24,701 bases of DNA from Opitutaceae bacterium UBA2377 (lineage in GTDB: Bacteria; Verrucomicrobiota; Verrucomicrobiia; Opitutales; Opitutaceae): NCBI GenBank assembly GCA_002344205.1, contig DDSZ01000017.1:1-24701 (forward strand), in the 5' to 3' direction. A model generated the notes under the pieces. It was not told the DNA's origin and made no database searches. It saw only the letters and a list, made by a program, of their open reading frames with translations. Shown here one piece after another: positions 15,750-23,727 of the stretch. A program made the translations under genes and the position numbers. How positions within the stretch are numbered: position 1 is the stretch's first letter; each line of letters begins with the position of its first letter.

Positions 15750-18506
15750 TTAGAACTTGTAGCGGGCTTCCATGAAGAAGAAGCGGCCGATCGGGTCGTA
15801 AGCGTTGATGTCGTGGTTCTGGTTGCCTTCCGAGGTGATGAACGGCGGGAACTTGTTGAACGCGTTGTTCACGCCGAGGTTGAGCGACAGACCGTCCAGC
15901 CACTTGTTGCTGGAACCGGCGAAGCTGTAGCCAACCTGGAAGTCGAAGGTCCGGTAGGAAGCCACGTCCGGGGCATTGCCGGCGCCCACATCCGCCACGG
16001 AGGGGATGAAGGTGCCGTTCATGCCGGCGGTCCAGTTCTTGAAGCGCCAGCCCAAGTTCAGGTAGGCGCGCCAGTCAGCATAGAGGCTGGTGCCCGAGTA
16101 GCTGCCGGCGTAGTCGAAGGGAGCGGAGGTCGGGAGGTTCTGGATGACGTAGCTGTTCAGGTAAACCGCCGAGAGGCGGGCCGAGAGCACGCCCCAAGAG
16201 TTGGTGTCGTGCGTGTAGGAGACCTTGAAGTCGGCACCGTCCTGCCAGACGCCGGCGATGTTCACCAATTGGTTGGTGATCCACAGCGTGTCGGAGGGGC
16301 GGTTGGACATCTGGCCGGGGGTCGTGATGGGCGTGCCCGTGCCGAAGTAGGTTTCGCCGGCAGCGCTGGTGCCGATGCGGACCAACGGAGCATAGATCGA
16401 GGCCGCGCCCAAGCGCTCGACGTCGCTGACGATCAGCGCCGAGGAGATGCCCGAGACGAGGTCACGCTCGTCGATGTTGAACCAGTCGGCCGACAGCTCG
16501 AGGCCCTTCAGCTTGCCAGACGGCGACCAAACCACGCCGGCGGTCCAGTTGCGGGACTGCGAGGGGTCGAGGTTCGGGTTGGAGCCCGAGGAGGAGCGAT
16601 ACTGGCGGGAACCGGTCGTCACACCCAGCAGCACACCGTTGGTGTCATACCGGTTGATGTTGATACCGGCGGTGAAACCTTGGGAGATCGGGCCGGTGAG
16701 GTCGAACAGGGTCGGAGCGCTGAACGACTCGGAGTAGGTGCCGCGGATGGCGAACTCGTCGTTGAAAGGCAGCCAACGCAGGCTGTATTTCGGCACGAAC
16801 GGATCGCTGGTCTTGCTATACATCTCCTTGCGGGCCGCGATGGAGAGATCCATCACGTGGAGACCGGCGCGGCTGTTGCCCTTGTCGAAGATCGGCACGC
16901 GGATTTCGGCGAAGAAGCCGTCCGTGGTCGAGCTGGCCGAGTAGGGCTGGCGGGGCGTGGCTTGGAGCCAGCCACCGGTGCGGTCGTAACGGTCGTTGGT
17001 GAACGACAAGGACTCGCGGCGGGTATCAGCGCCCACGGCAGCCGCAAGCGGGCCGGCGGGGAGATCCATGATTTCGCCCGTGAAGCGGACGTCGAAACCG
17101 ATCAGCTCGCTGGTGTAGTCGCGGAAGCTGGTGCCGAGGAAGCCCTCGACCACGCCGGGAGCCTGCACGCGGGCAAACGGATTGTAGGTGCCGTTGTTGG
17201 TGGCCGCAGTGTAGGCGGCGGCATCAATCAGGTTGTCGTTGCGGAACTTGCTGACGGTGCGGTTGAAGTTGGCCGCCGCCTCGTAGTTCCAAGTGCCGGT
17301 GAGGACACCCTTGACGCCGGTAACGCCGCGGGTCGCGAAGTTCTCGGTGTTATAAATACGCGGGAAACGCACGAAACGGTTGCGGGCGGTGACGGTGACA
17401 TCGAACGGATTGTTCGGATTGGAGGCCAACACGTTGCCGGCCACCGGCTGGGCGTTGAGGACCGAGCGAGTGCGCGTCTCGGAGAAGATGAAATCGCCGA
17501 AGAGCGTGGTCGTATCGGTCAGGCGGTGATCAATCGCGGCGACAACGCTGCGGCGCTGGGCCTTGATGAGCATCGTCGGGTATTCCGCCAGATCGAAGAA
17601 CTGGGCAACTTGATCCTGGGTGAGGGGACCGGCATACTGGCCGGAAGCCACGATCTGGGCATAGGACAAATTCTGCCCGGGAGCCGGGGCGTTCAAGCTG
17701 GGGTTCAGGTAATAGAACTCACCCGTGATCGGGTTGTTGATGGAACCGGCAAACGACGGCGTGCGGAACTGGCCGCGGCCGAAAGCGCGATCCTGCTGGA
17801 GGAGCGGATCACTCTTCTTCCACTCCGTGGAGATGGTGATCTGCGTCTTGTCGGTGCCGGCACCGAACACGCCATAGTAGCTGCGCTCGGAATAGTCGCT
17901 GTCGTTCGGGCTGAAGCCATAGCGGCCGCCAACTTCGGCACCGCGATAATTCGTCTTCAGAATGACGTTCACCACGCCCGACACGGCATCCGAGCCGTAG
18001 GTCGCGGAAGCGCCATCGGAGAGAATCTCCAGACGCTCAACCGCCGACACCGGGATGAGGCTGACGTCCACGAAGGTCGCACCACCGGAAGCGGTGACCG
18101 GCGAAACCGCCGCACGACGACCGTTGATCAACACCAGCGTCGCGCGATTACGCAGCGAGACGGAGGAGCCACCGTTGGAGGAACCGGAGGAGATGTTGCC
18201 GTTGTCGGAACCAATGTTATTGGCACCGTAGAAAAACGGCTCGGTCTTCTTCAGGACCTGCAGAATGTCATTCGAAACGCCAGATTGTTGGATCTGCAGC
18301 GACGAGATGACCGTCACAGGGATGGCGGGGGTATCGGCCGCCATGGGGATGAGCGAGCCGGTGACGACAAACTTCTCAAGCGTTACGGTGTCGTCGTCTT
18401 TGTCGTTCGCGGAAGCGGCTGGTTGGGCCACTACGGAGGTGGCTATGCCCATGCTCAAAACGAGCGAAAGCAGAGCCCAAAACTTCCTTTCGGAATGTTT
18501 GTTCAT
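15750..18506 (-). CDS. TonB-dependent outer-membrane receptor
   Basis: A 918-residue outer-membrane active transporter, ligand unknown. A signal peptide (MNKHSERKFWALLSLVLSMGIATSVVA) ends near residue 27. A TonB-box-like stretch DTVTLEKFVVTGS follows at 39-51. The plug domain (about 60-190) contains LVLINGRRAA, VERLEILSDGASATYGSDAV and GVVNVILK, all typical of the family. The rest forms the large barrel, ending R-F-F-F-M-E-A-R-Y-K-F with terminal phenylalanine. No carboxypeptidase-like N-terminal repeat and no SusD partner is present, so glycan import of the SusCD kind is unlikely. The S9 peptidase directly downstream hints at peptide uptake. The leader carries a palindromic hairpin at 18541-18570. 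Confidence 0.95.
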   Translation of the reverse strand: MNKHSERKFWALLSLVLSMGIATSVVAQPAASANDKDDDTVTLEKFVVTGSLIPMAADTPAIPVTVISSLQIQQSGVSNDILQVLKKTEPFFYGANNIGSDNGNISSGSSNGGSSVSLRNRATLVLINGRRAAVSPVTASGGATFVDVSLIPVSAVERLEILSDGASATYGSDAVSGVVNVILKTNYRGAEVGGRYGFSPNDSDYSERSYYGVFGAGTDKTQITISTEWKKSDPLLQQDRAFGRGQFRTPSFAGSINNPITGEFYYLNPSLNAPAPGQNLSYAQIVASGQYAGPLTQDQVAQFFDLAEYPTMLIKAQRRSVVAAIDHRLTDTTTLFGDFIFSETRTRSVLNAQPVAGNVLASNPNNPFDVTVTARNRFVRFPRIYNTENFATRGVTGVKGVLTGTWNYEAAANFNRTVSKFRNDNLIDAAAYTAATNNGTYNPFARVQAPGVVEGFLGTSFRDYTSELIGFDVRFTGEIMDLPAGPLAAAVGADTRRESLSFTNDRYDRTGGWLQATPRQPYSASSTTDGFFAEIRVPIFDKGNSRAGLHVMDLSIAARKEMYSKTSDPFVPKYSLRWLPFNDEFAIRGTYSESFSAPTLFDLTGPISQGFTAGININRYDTNGVLLGVTTGSRQYRSSSGSNPNLDPSQSRNWTAGVVWSPSGKLKGLELSADWFNIDERDLVSGISSALIVSDVERLGAASIYAPLVRIGTSAAGETYFGTGTPITTPGQMSNRPSDTLWITNQLVNIAGVWQDGADFKVSYTHDTNSWGVLSARLSAVYLNSYVIQNLPTSAPFDYAGSYSGTSLYADWRAYLNLGWRFKNWTAGMNGTFIPSVADVGAGNAPDVASYRTFDFQVGYSFAGSSNKWLDGLSLNLGVNNAFNKFPPFITSEGNQNHDINAYDPIGRFFFMEARYKF

Positions 18507-18540
18507 TGTAGTTAATCAGTTGTGTGTTGTGTTGTTAGGC

Positions 18541-18570
18541 AAGAGAGCGGGCTAGCCCGCATGTTCTCTT
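18541..18570. promoter_or_regulatory. Palindromic hairpin in the leader of the TonB-receptor gene
   Basis: The 14-bp perfect palindrome GCGGGCTAGCCCGC (18547-18560) is extended by AAGAGA (18541-18546) pairing with TCTCTT (18565-18570) across a four-base bulge. It lies 35-64 bases upstream of the receptor start codon. It has no T run in either direction. It could be an operator or a transcript hairpin; no protein or ligand can be named. Confidence 0.45.
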
Positions 18571-18748
18571 GGTTATGACAAATGCAACTTCCGTGCCGGG
18601 AATCAATCAATTTTTATGGCGGACGCGTGTCGCCTCCCCGGCAGCAGTTGCAAATCCGTAACACCCCTCAAGGCGGGTGCTTACTAAGATTGCCCGACGG
18701 CGGAGACGGGATAGACCGGTCAATCGGTCAAAACCACCCGGTTCGCCG

Positions 18749-19927
18749 TTACGTTGCTTTCGCCAAACCTGACTTTAACGCCTTGGCCTGCGTCAACGCG
18801 GTCTCGACCTCATCGCTCTGCACCGTGAAATGCCCCATCTTGCGTCCAAGTCGGGGCGAAACCTTCCCATAGAGATGCAGACGGACATTCGGTCGTGCGA
18901 GCAAAGCAGCCCACGCCGGTTCGGTCGGCGCCCGGTCCAAACCCGGCTGGAGACCCCAGGCATCGCCGAGGATGTTTACCATCACCACCGGTGAATGCAG
19001 GGTCACCGCCCCCAAGGGCAGCCCGCAGATGGCGCGCACTTGCTGCTCGAATTGCGAGGTGGCGCAGGCATCCAGCGTCCAATGGCCGCTGTTGTGGGTG
19101 CGCGGCGCCAATTCGTTGACCAAAATCTCCCCGGCCGGGGTCACGAACATCTCCACCCCAAGCACGCCGACGAGGCTGATCTTTTCGGCAATGGCGCAGG
19201 CCAGCTTTTCGGCGGCGGTGGCCACGGCGGGTGCAATCCGCGCCGGCACAATGGAAAAGTCCAAAATATGGTTCGTGTGGATGTTCTCGGTGACGGGATA
19301 GGCCCGCACTTCCCCGGCCGCCGTGCGCGCCACCACCACCGAAACCTCGCAGGCAAAGGTCACAAACCGCTCGATCACGACCGCTTGGCCGGCAAAACGG
19401 GCCGCCGCAGCCTCGATCTCTTCCTCGCCCATGACCTTGAGCTGGCCTTTCCCATCGTAACCAAAGTCCGCGGTCTTCACCACGCAGGGCAGGCCCACCT
19501 CGTGGATCCCGGCAATCAGGCTGGCCCGTCCTGCGGCATGATCCCCGGCGGCAGGGACCTCGGCAAAGGCGGCATGGGGGAAGCCGGCCTCGCGCAGCCA
19601 GTTTTTCTCCCGCGAGCGGTTCTGGCAGGTTTGCAACACCAGCCGATGAGGCTGCAGCCGGGTCAGTCCCTCGATCGCGCGCAACGGCGCCGCCGGCACG
19701 TTTTCAAATTCGTAGGTGACGACATCGCATGCCGCGGCAAACGCCCGCAACGCCGCCAGATCCTCGTAGGGAGCATTGACCTCCTTGCGCGCCACCTCCC
19801 CCGCCGGGCTCGGCCCCACGGGCTCGAATATATGCACATGGTAACCCATCTGGGCCGCCGCCTGCGCCAACATGCGCCCCAGTTGTCCGCCGCCCAGAAT
19901 TCCGATTGTTTTGCCCGGCAAAATCAT
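18749..19927 (-). CDS. purK: N5-carboxyaminoimidazole ribonucleotide synthase
   Basis: ATP-dependent carboxylation of AIR to N5-CAIR in purine synthesis. The protein has 392 residues. The N-terminal motif ILGGGQLGRMLAQAA (10-24) begins the ATP-grasp fold; YEFENVPA, VVKTADFGYDGKGQ and NELAPRTHNSGHWTLDAC are the well-conserved PurK blocks, the last with the metal- and substrate-binding residues. The ATG at 19925-19927 is chosen because homologues begin there. Two in-frame ATGs upstream (19946-19948 and 19964-19966) fall in or next to the inverted repeat between purE and purK. It lies 76 bases after purE on the same strand. Confidence 0.95.
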   Translation of the reverse strand: MILPGKTIGILGGGQLGRMLAQAAAQMGYHVHIFEPVGPSPAGEVARKEVNAPYEDLAALRAFAAACDVVTYEFENVPAAPLRAIEGLTRLQPHRLVLQTCQNRSREKNWLREAGFPHAAFAEVPAAGDHAAGRASLIAGIHEVGLPCVVKTADFGYDGKGQLKVMGEEEIEAAAARFAGQAVVIERFVTFACEVSVVVARTAAGEVRAYPVTENIHTNHILDFSIVPARIAPAVATAAEKLACAIAEKISLVGVLGVEMFVTPAGEILVNELAPRTHNSGHWTLDACATSQFEQQVRAICGLPLGAVTLHSPVVMVNILGDAWGLQPGLDRAPTEPAWAALLARPNVRLHLYGKVSPRLGRKMGHFTVQSDEVETALTQAKALKSGLAKAT

Positions 19928-19934
19928 TGGTCCG

Positions 19935-19998
19935 ACCACGAAGTTCATGAAGCCCACCAAGGACAAACCTGAAAATCACCCTTCGTGATCTTCGTGGT
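19935..19998. repeat. Inverted-repeat element with CTTCGTG motifs between purE and purK
   Basis: CTTCGTGATCTTCGTGGT at 19981-19998 matches the reverse complement of 19935-19952 at 16 of 18 positions, with a 28-base spacer. The right arm is itself a near-tandem of CTTCGTG. It occupies most of the purE-purK gap. From memory, CTTCGTG-type repeats are common between genes in Verrucomicrobia; copy number cannot be checked here. Confidence 0.7.
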
Positions 19999-20003
19999 TC
20001 GAT

Positions 20004-20492
20004 TCAGGGAAGCTTTGCTTTGAGCACTTTCCCCGTCTGCGCCCGGCGGAAAGTCTCCCAGGCGTTTTTGGTCTTCCGGTCGCTCTGCGCCAGCAGCGAG
20101 GCGGCAAAGAGCGCGGCGTTGATGGCACCGGCCTTCCCGATGGCGAAGGTCGCCACCGGCACGCCGCCCGGCATCTGCGCGATGGAGAGCAGCGAATCGA
20201 GCCCCTTGAGCGTTTTCGACTCCACCGGCACGCCCAGCACCGGCAGCGTGGTGAGCGAGGCGGTCATCCCCGGCAGGTGGGCCGCGCCGCCCGCGCCGGC
20301 GATGATCACTTTCAGACCGCGCTTTTCCGCCGACTCCGCATAGCTGACCATGAGCTTCGGGGTGCGGTGCGCGCTGACCACCCGCTTTTCAAACGGCACG
20401 CCCAGCGCCTCCAACTGCGCCGCCGCATGCTGCATGGTCTCCCAATCCGAGGTGCTCCCCATGATGATTCCGACAAGTGGTGATGAGGCCAT
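20004..20492 (-). CDS. purE: 5-(carboxyamino)imidazole ribonucleotide mutase (class I PurE)
   Basis: Moves the carboxylate of N5-CAIR to give CAIR, the step after PurK. The protein has 162 residues, normal for class I. It shows the phosphate-binding GSTSDWETM (12-20), the catalytic histidine H42 in VSAHRTP, and [11 protein letters not shown] (66-76) with H72. The presence of purK directly downstream supports class I, which works on the PurK product, rather than the class II enzyme acting on AIR and CO2. The ATG at 20490-20492 gives the standard N-terminus. Confidence 0.97.
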   Translation of the reverse strand: MASSPLVGIIMGSTSDWETMQHAAAQLEALGVPFEKRVVSAHRTPKLMVSYAESAEKRGLKVIIAGAGGAAHLPGMTASLTTLPVLGVPVESKTLKGLDSLLSIAQMPGGVPVATFAIGKAGAINAALFAASLLAQSDRKTKNAWETFRRAQTGKVLKAKLP

Positions 20493-20540
20493 AAGCTTTG
20501 AGCGCTAAACTGTAAGCCCGGGGGCGCATGTCCAGCAACG

Positions 20541-20566
20541 AAAAGGCCGGGCATCCGCCCGGCCTT
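20541..20566 (-). terminator. Intrinsic terminator of the RDD-domain gene
   Basis: A perfect 10-bp stem (AAGGCCGGGC at 20543-20552 with 20557-20566), loop ATCC, is followed on the minus strand by a short T4 tract. It lies 30 bases after the stop codon of the RDD-domain protein and before purE. This separates the two units. Confidence 0.85.
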
Positions 20567-20596
20567 GGTCACAATGATTCGCGCCTTCTGCCGGGC

Positions 20597-22414
20597 TCAG
20601 ATCAACGGAGTGCCCTTGGGCATCCGCACGATCGTGGTGCCGGCGATCTTGTCGTGCCAGGACTGGCGCTCGGGATCGAAAGCCACCCAGATGAAACCCA
20701 GGCCGGCGAAAAAGAGAGAGAGAAAACCGCCAAGGGCGCGCACGATGCCGATCGTCCAGTCCACCGGGCGGTCATCAAGCCGCACCACCCGGAGGTTGCA
20801 CACGATCCCGCCAACCGTGGTGCCCTTGAGCGACCACAGGAGCACGCAGTAAGCCGCGAACAAGAGCGGGAAGGCGCCGCTCAGGTTGACGAAGCTCGCG
20901 AGCATGCCGATCAACACCGCATCGATCGCCGAAGCCGCGATGCGGATCCAAAAACCCGCCCGGGGCAGCAGCGCGGCGGCCACCGACGCCGGAATGGGCG
21001 GAGGCAGGCCGGCGGCTTCGCCGCTGTCAACCGCCGCCGGTGCCGACAATGTCGGCGGAACGATCGCCGCAGTGAATCCAGCCGCCGCCGGTTGCGGACC
21101 CGAAGCAGGTGCCGGAGGCGGTGCGGCCGGCTTTTCCCGGCGCATGGCGAGAATCAGCGTATAAACCACCACCCCCAAGCCGACGACCTCGAGCGCCTTC
21201 GCGAGGAAGAAGCCGAAGAACGGGATGGTGTAGAGCAACAGCACCAGCGCGCCGCCGATCAGGGTGGCCACCGCCACATGGGAGGCCGGCCCCGGACCAA
21301 AAGACCGCGTCAGCCGGCGGCCAAGCCACGCATGCATGACCGCCTTGCCGAAGATGCCGGCGAAGAACAGACCGGCGGCGATGAAGGGTATCAACAGCAC
21401 GCCGATCCCCGTGATTGCCAAGAGGACAATCAGGACCGGCAAGATCAGGACGGTGAGCAGCACGGCCAGCAGGGAGTAGCCCGGGCGCTGCTCCAGCGTC
21501 TCGGCGCACTTTTCGAAAGCCCGCGGGAAAAGCAGCGCGAGCAGGACGTAGAAGGCAAAGACCCCGATCGCGATCATCCAAGCCCAGCCCAGATTCTCGC
21601 CGAAGGCCAGCGGCCGGCCGAGCAGCAGGCAGCGCTCGATCCAAGTCTTAACCGGCACAAAGCCGGAGCCGATAATCGGCAGGGTGACGACCTTCACGTT
21701 GCCATGCACCACGGCGGCGGGATCGCGGGTAAGCCGGCCGCCCACCACCACCAAATCATGCCCGATCACGGCATCGGCGCCAAGTGTGACATCGCCCAGC
21801 ACCGCCACGACCTCGCGGCCCACGGGGCCGTTGATATGGACGTCGCCGAGCACCGACACGACCTCGCGGCCGACACTACCCTCGACATGCACGCCGCCCA
21901 TGACAGCCACGGCCTCACGGCCGACCGAGCCATTGACCCGGGTGCTGCCCATGATCGAGACTGCTTCGCGCTCCACCGCTCCGTCCACGACGCTGGAGCC
22001 CAGGATGGAAACCACATAGCTCACCGTGTTGCCGGCCGCCACGGTGTTGCTGCCGAAGGGAAACTCGGAGCCGCTGCGGACGCGCACCCGATGGGTGCGT
22101 TTTTCAGCCTTGGGCTCAGCTTCATCCACCAGTTCGGCCAGCGCATCCTCCGGCTCATCTTCCGCGGACACCGCCACCGCCTCGACAGCCGGCTCGGCCG
22201 GGGCAGCCGTATCCAACCGACGCAGTTCGGGTGCCTCGACTGGAACTTCGACGGGAGCTTCGGCCGCGGGAGCCTCGATGGCCGGCGGCTCAGGCGGGAG
22301 CGCCGGCGTTGCCTCGGGATCGGCCGGCTCGCCGGCCCAGATGGCTGCGGTCAGGATGAAACCCGCCACGCATGTGGCGGCGGAACGGAATTTGCGGAAG
22401 AGGGACGGATTCAT
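20597..22414 (-). CDS. Membrane protein with beta-solenoid repeats and C-terminal RDD domain
   Basis: A 605-residue protein of unknown function with an uncommon layout. In order: a signal sequence or first membrane segment (about 11-27); a Pro/Ala/Glu-rich linker (28-105); six short repeats (134-239) of the form V-x-V-x-G-x-x-x-V-x-G-x-V-x-R-E-x with 17-residue period, four of exact length then two of 19; about five hydrophobic helices (279-297, 314-332, 334-352, 379-397, 403-423); a second Ala/Pro linker (428-480); and an RDD domain (486-605) with three helices and the R-x-x-A-x-x-I-D start motif (491-498). The repeats resemble polymer-forming (bactofilin-like) beta-helices. It is last in a sigma-factor operon, 12 bases after the membrane protein gene, and ends in its own terminator. 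Confidence 0.82.
   Translation of the reverse strand: MNPSLFRKFRSAATCVAGFILTAAIWAGEPADPEATPALPPEPPAIEAPAAEAPVEVPVEAPELRRLDTAAPAEPAVEAVAVSAEDEPEDALAELVDEAEPKAEKRTHRVRVRSGSEFPFGSNTVAAGNTVSYVVSILGSSVVDGAVEREAVSIMGSTRVNGSVGREAVAVMGGVHVEGSVGREVVSVLGDVHINGPVGREVVAVLGDVTLGADAVIGHDLVVVGGRLTRDPAAVVHGNVKVVTLPIIGSGFVPVKTWIERCLLLGRPLAFGENLGWAWMIAIGVFAFYVLLALLFPRAFEKCAETLEQRPGYSLLAVLLTVLILPVLIVLLAITGIGVLLIPFIAAGLFFAGIFGKAVMHAWLGRRLTRSFGPGPASHVAVATLIGGALVLLLYTIPFFGFFLAKALEVVGLGVVVYTLILAMRREKPAAPPPAPASGPQPAAAGFTAAIVPPTLSAPAAVDSGEAAGLPPPIPASVAAALLPRAGFWIRIAASAIDAVLIGMLASFVNLSGAFPLLFAAYCVLLWSLKGTTVGGIVCNLRVVRLDDRPVDWTIGIVRALGGFLSLFFAGLGFIWVAFDPERQSWHDKIAGTTIVRMPKGTPLI
21698..22015 (-). repeat. Tandem coding repeat (51-bp period) in the solenoid segment
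   Basis: Codons 134-201 form four consecutive 51-bp units, and codons 202-239 two 57-bp units. Recurring protein elements are S-x-x-G, V-x-G-x-V and G-R-E. The DNA copies are diverged rather than identical, which points to selection on the protein fold instead of recent duplication. Confidence 0.8.
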
Positions 22415-22426
22415 GGCAGAGCGGGG

Positions 22427-22882
22427 TTAACGTTGAACAAAGAAGGCGCGGTAAGCAGCGGCGCCCAAACCGAAGAGGGTGGCATACATGCAGCCCACAA
22501 AGGCGATGGCACCGTAGAGCCACACGCTCGGGATGCTATGCAGCACCGTGCCGCAGAAATCGCCGATCGCGGCGGTGATGCCGCGGATTTGCGTCCAAAG
22601 CGCCAGCGGCTCGGCCAGCACGGCGGCCGGCTGCGCGCCGCCGGCCGCCCGCAGGCAGAGGGCGACAAAGGCCGCGGCCAAGACCGCGCTGCCGACCAAG
22701 AAGCCCGCCCGGGCTGCCAGCGGCCAGTGCACGAACGACTGCCGCCACCACGGCAGATGCTGCTGGGCCGCAATCGCGGCCAGCACGCGTGCCTCCAGCG
22801 ATCGCGGCGCGCGCCGGTCGGGCAGCGCCCGCAACGTGCGGTGAATGGTCTGCTCCAGCTTTTCGGAATTTTGGCGTGACAT
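22427..22882 (-). CDS. Small membrane protein, candidate anti-sigma factor
   Basis: A 151-residue protein that I do not recognise by family. It has a charged N-terminal region of about 50 residues (EKLEQTIHRTLRALPDRRAP), a hydrophobic helix at about 56-80, and a second at about 118-144. It starts 4 bases after the stop of an ECF sigma factor gene on the same strand, the usual position of an anti-sigma factor, and ends 12 bases before the RDD-domain gene. It lacks the Hx3Cx2C zinc-binding motif: no cysteine occurs in the N-terminal 50 residues. The anti-sigma role is therefore inferred from position and topology only. Confidence 0.75.
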   Translation of the reverse strand: MSRQNSEKLEQTIHRTLRALPDRRAPRSLEARVLAAIAAQQHLPWWRQSFVHWPLAARAGFLVGSAVLAAAFVALCLRAAGGAQPAAVLAEPLALWTQIRGITAAIGDFCGTVLHSIPSVWLYGAIAFVGCMYATLFGLGAAAYRAFFVQR

Positions 22883-22886
22883 GGGA

Positions 22887-23483
22887 TTAGGCGTTGAAGG
22901 TCTCGTGGGTGGTGCCGCTGCGCGTCAGGATCTGGGCGAGGGCCGTGCGGGCACGGAGGATGTCGGTCTTAACCTTGGCGAGGGAGACGCCCAGTTTTTT
23001 GGCAATCTCGTCGTAAGGCATGTCTTGGAAATGAAAAAGCACGAGCGGCACCCGTTGATGATCGGGCAGTTTTTCCAGCGCCCGCTCGATCCAGACGCGG
23101 CGCTCGTCCGCATCCACGTCGGCCAGGAAATCGTCGCCCGAAGCAAACTCGACCTCGGCACCTTCGCTTTCGCCGTCGTCGTGCCGGGTAAACTCGGAAA
23201 AAAAGCGCCAGCGATTGCGGTAGCGGGAGAGGTGGTTGAGGGAGAGATTGGTCGTCACCGTCTTCAGCCAGCCGCCGGCGGTCGGGCTGGTCTGCAGGGA
23301 ATCGTAGTGTTGATACGCCTTCAGGAAGACTTCCTGCGAAATGTCCTCCGCCTGCGCCTCGTTGTTCACAAGGCGGACCGCCGTGGAGAAGACCATGTCC
23401 TGATAGTTGCGCATGAAGGTGGTGAAATCGACCGGGGGGATCATCCCCGAGGGTTGGTTTTGCACTGGAGTGTCATCGTTCAT
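22887..23483 (-). CDS. ECF-type sigma-70 factor
   Basis: A 198-residue alternative sigma factor that would direct RNA polymerase to its own promoter set. Region 2 is at about 22-92, with the conserved AEDISQEVFLKAYQHY at 45-60 and GWLKTVTTNLSLNHLSRYR. A linker of acidic residues (101-125) follows, then region 4 at about 133-185 with the helix-turn-helix MPYDEIAKKLGVSLAKVKTD, recognising the -35 element. The ATG at 23481-23483 is chosen; the frame is open 11 codons further without homology. It is first of three tightly packed genes (gaps of 4 and 12 bases). Target promoters and the inducing signal are unknown. Confidence 0.92.
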   Translation of the reverse strand: MNDDTPVQNQPSGMIPPVDFTTFMRNYQDMVFSTAVRLVNNEAQAEDISQEVFLKAYQHYDSLQTSPTAGGWLKTVTTNLSLNHLSRYRNRWRFFSEFTRHDDGESEGAEVEFASGDDFLADVDADERRVWIERALEKLPDHQRVPLVLFHFQDMPYDEIAKKLGVSLAKVKTDILRARTALAQILTRSGTTHETFNA

Positions 23484-23727
23484 GCCCAGAACACGTCCCG
23501 CGGCGGAAAGTCGCAAAAATCGCCCGCCCTGTCCACGGCGATATGCCCGGTGGCCGGCGGTTTTGCCTTTCTCATGGGTTCAAGTTAGTCCCAAAGGACT
23601 ATTCATGGCCACAAGTAAATAAATCAGGGCAACTTACGCAGCCACAAGCCCGGGTGGATTCATCCGGGCCGGCCCCTGCCCCCTTGCTATGCGGGCGGTC
23701 GCTTTGGCAGTTTCGCCGCTTCTCCCC
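23484..23727. promoter_or_regulatory. Divergent sigma-factor/putA intergenic region
   Basis: These 244 bases are the longest gene-free stretch in the window. They contain a 16-bp hairpin, TAGTCC-CAAA-GGACTA (23586-23601), in an AT-richer part near the middle (23580-23640), and a weaker GC hairpin near 23647-23670. Both genes must be started from here. I see no convincing sigma-70 boxes. Confidence 0.4.

Noticed and set aside
15813..18515. 900-codon open frame on the plus strand, antisense to the TonB-dependent receptor
   Set aside because: The receptor frame has signal peptide, plug motifs and terminal phenylalanine. The antisense frame has low-complexity Gly/Arg/Val/Glu composition and no domain, as expected from codon bias in GC-rich DNA.
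18662..18729. Small hairpins (CACCC/GGGTG and GACCG/CGGTC) between purK and the receptor gene as riboswitch or purK terminator
   Set aside because: Stems are only five bases with no T tract, and no known riboswitch consensus was recognised.
20528..22879. 783-codon open frame on the plus strand across the RDD-domain and small membrane protein genes
   Set aside because: It is antisense to two supported genes, is rich in His/Arg/Asp/Gln low-complexity sequence and runs through the terminator at 20541-20566.
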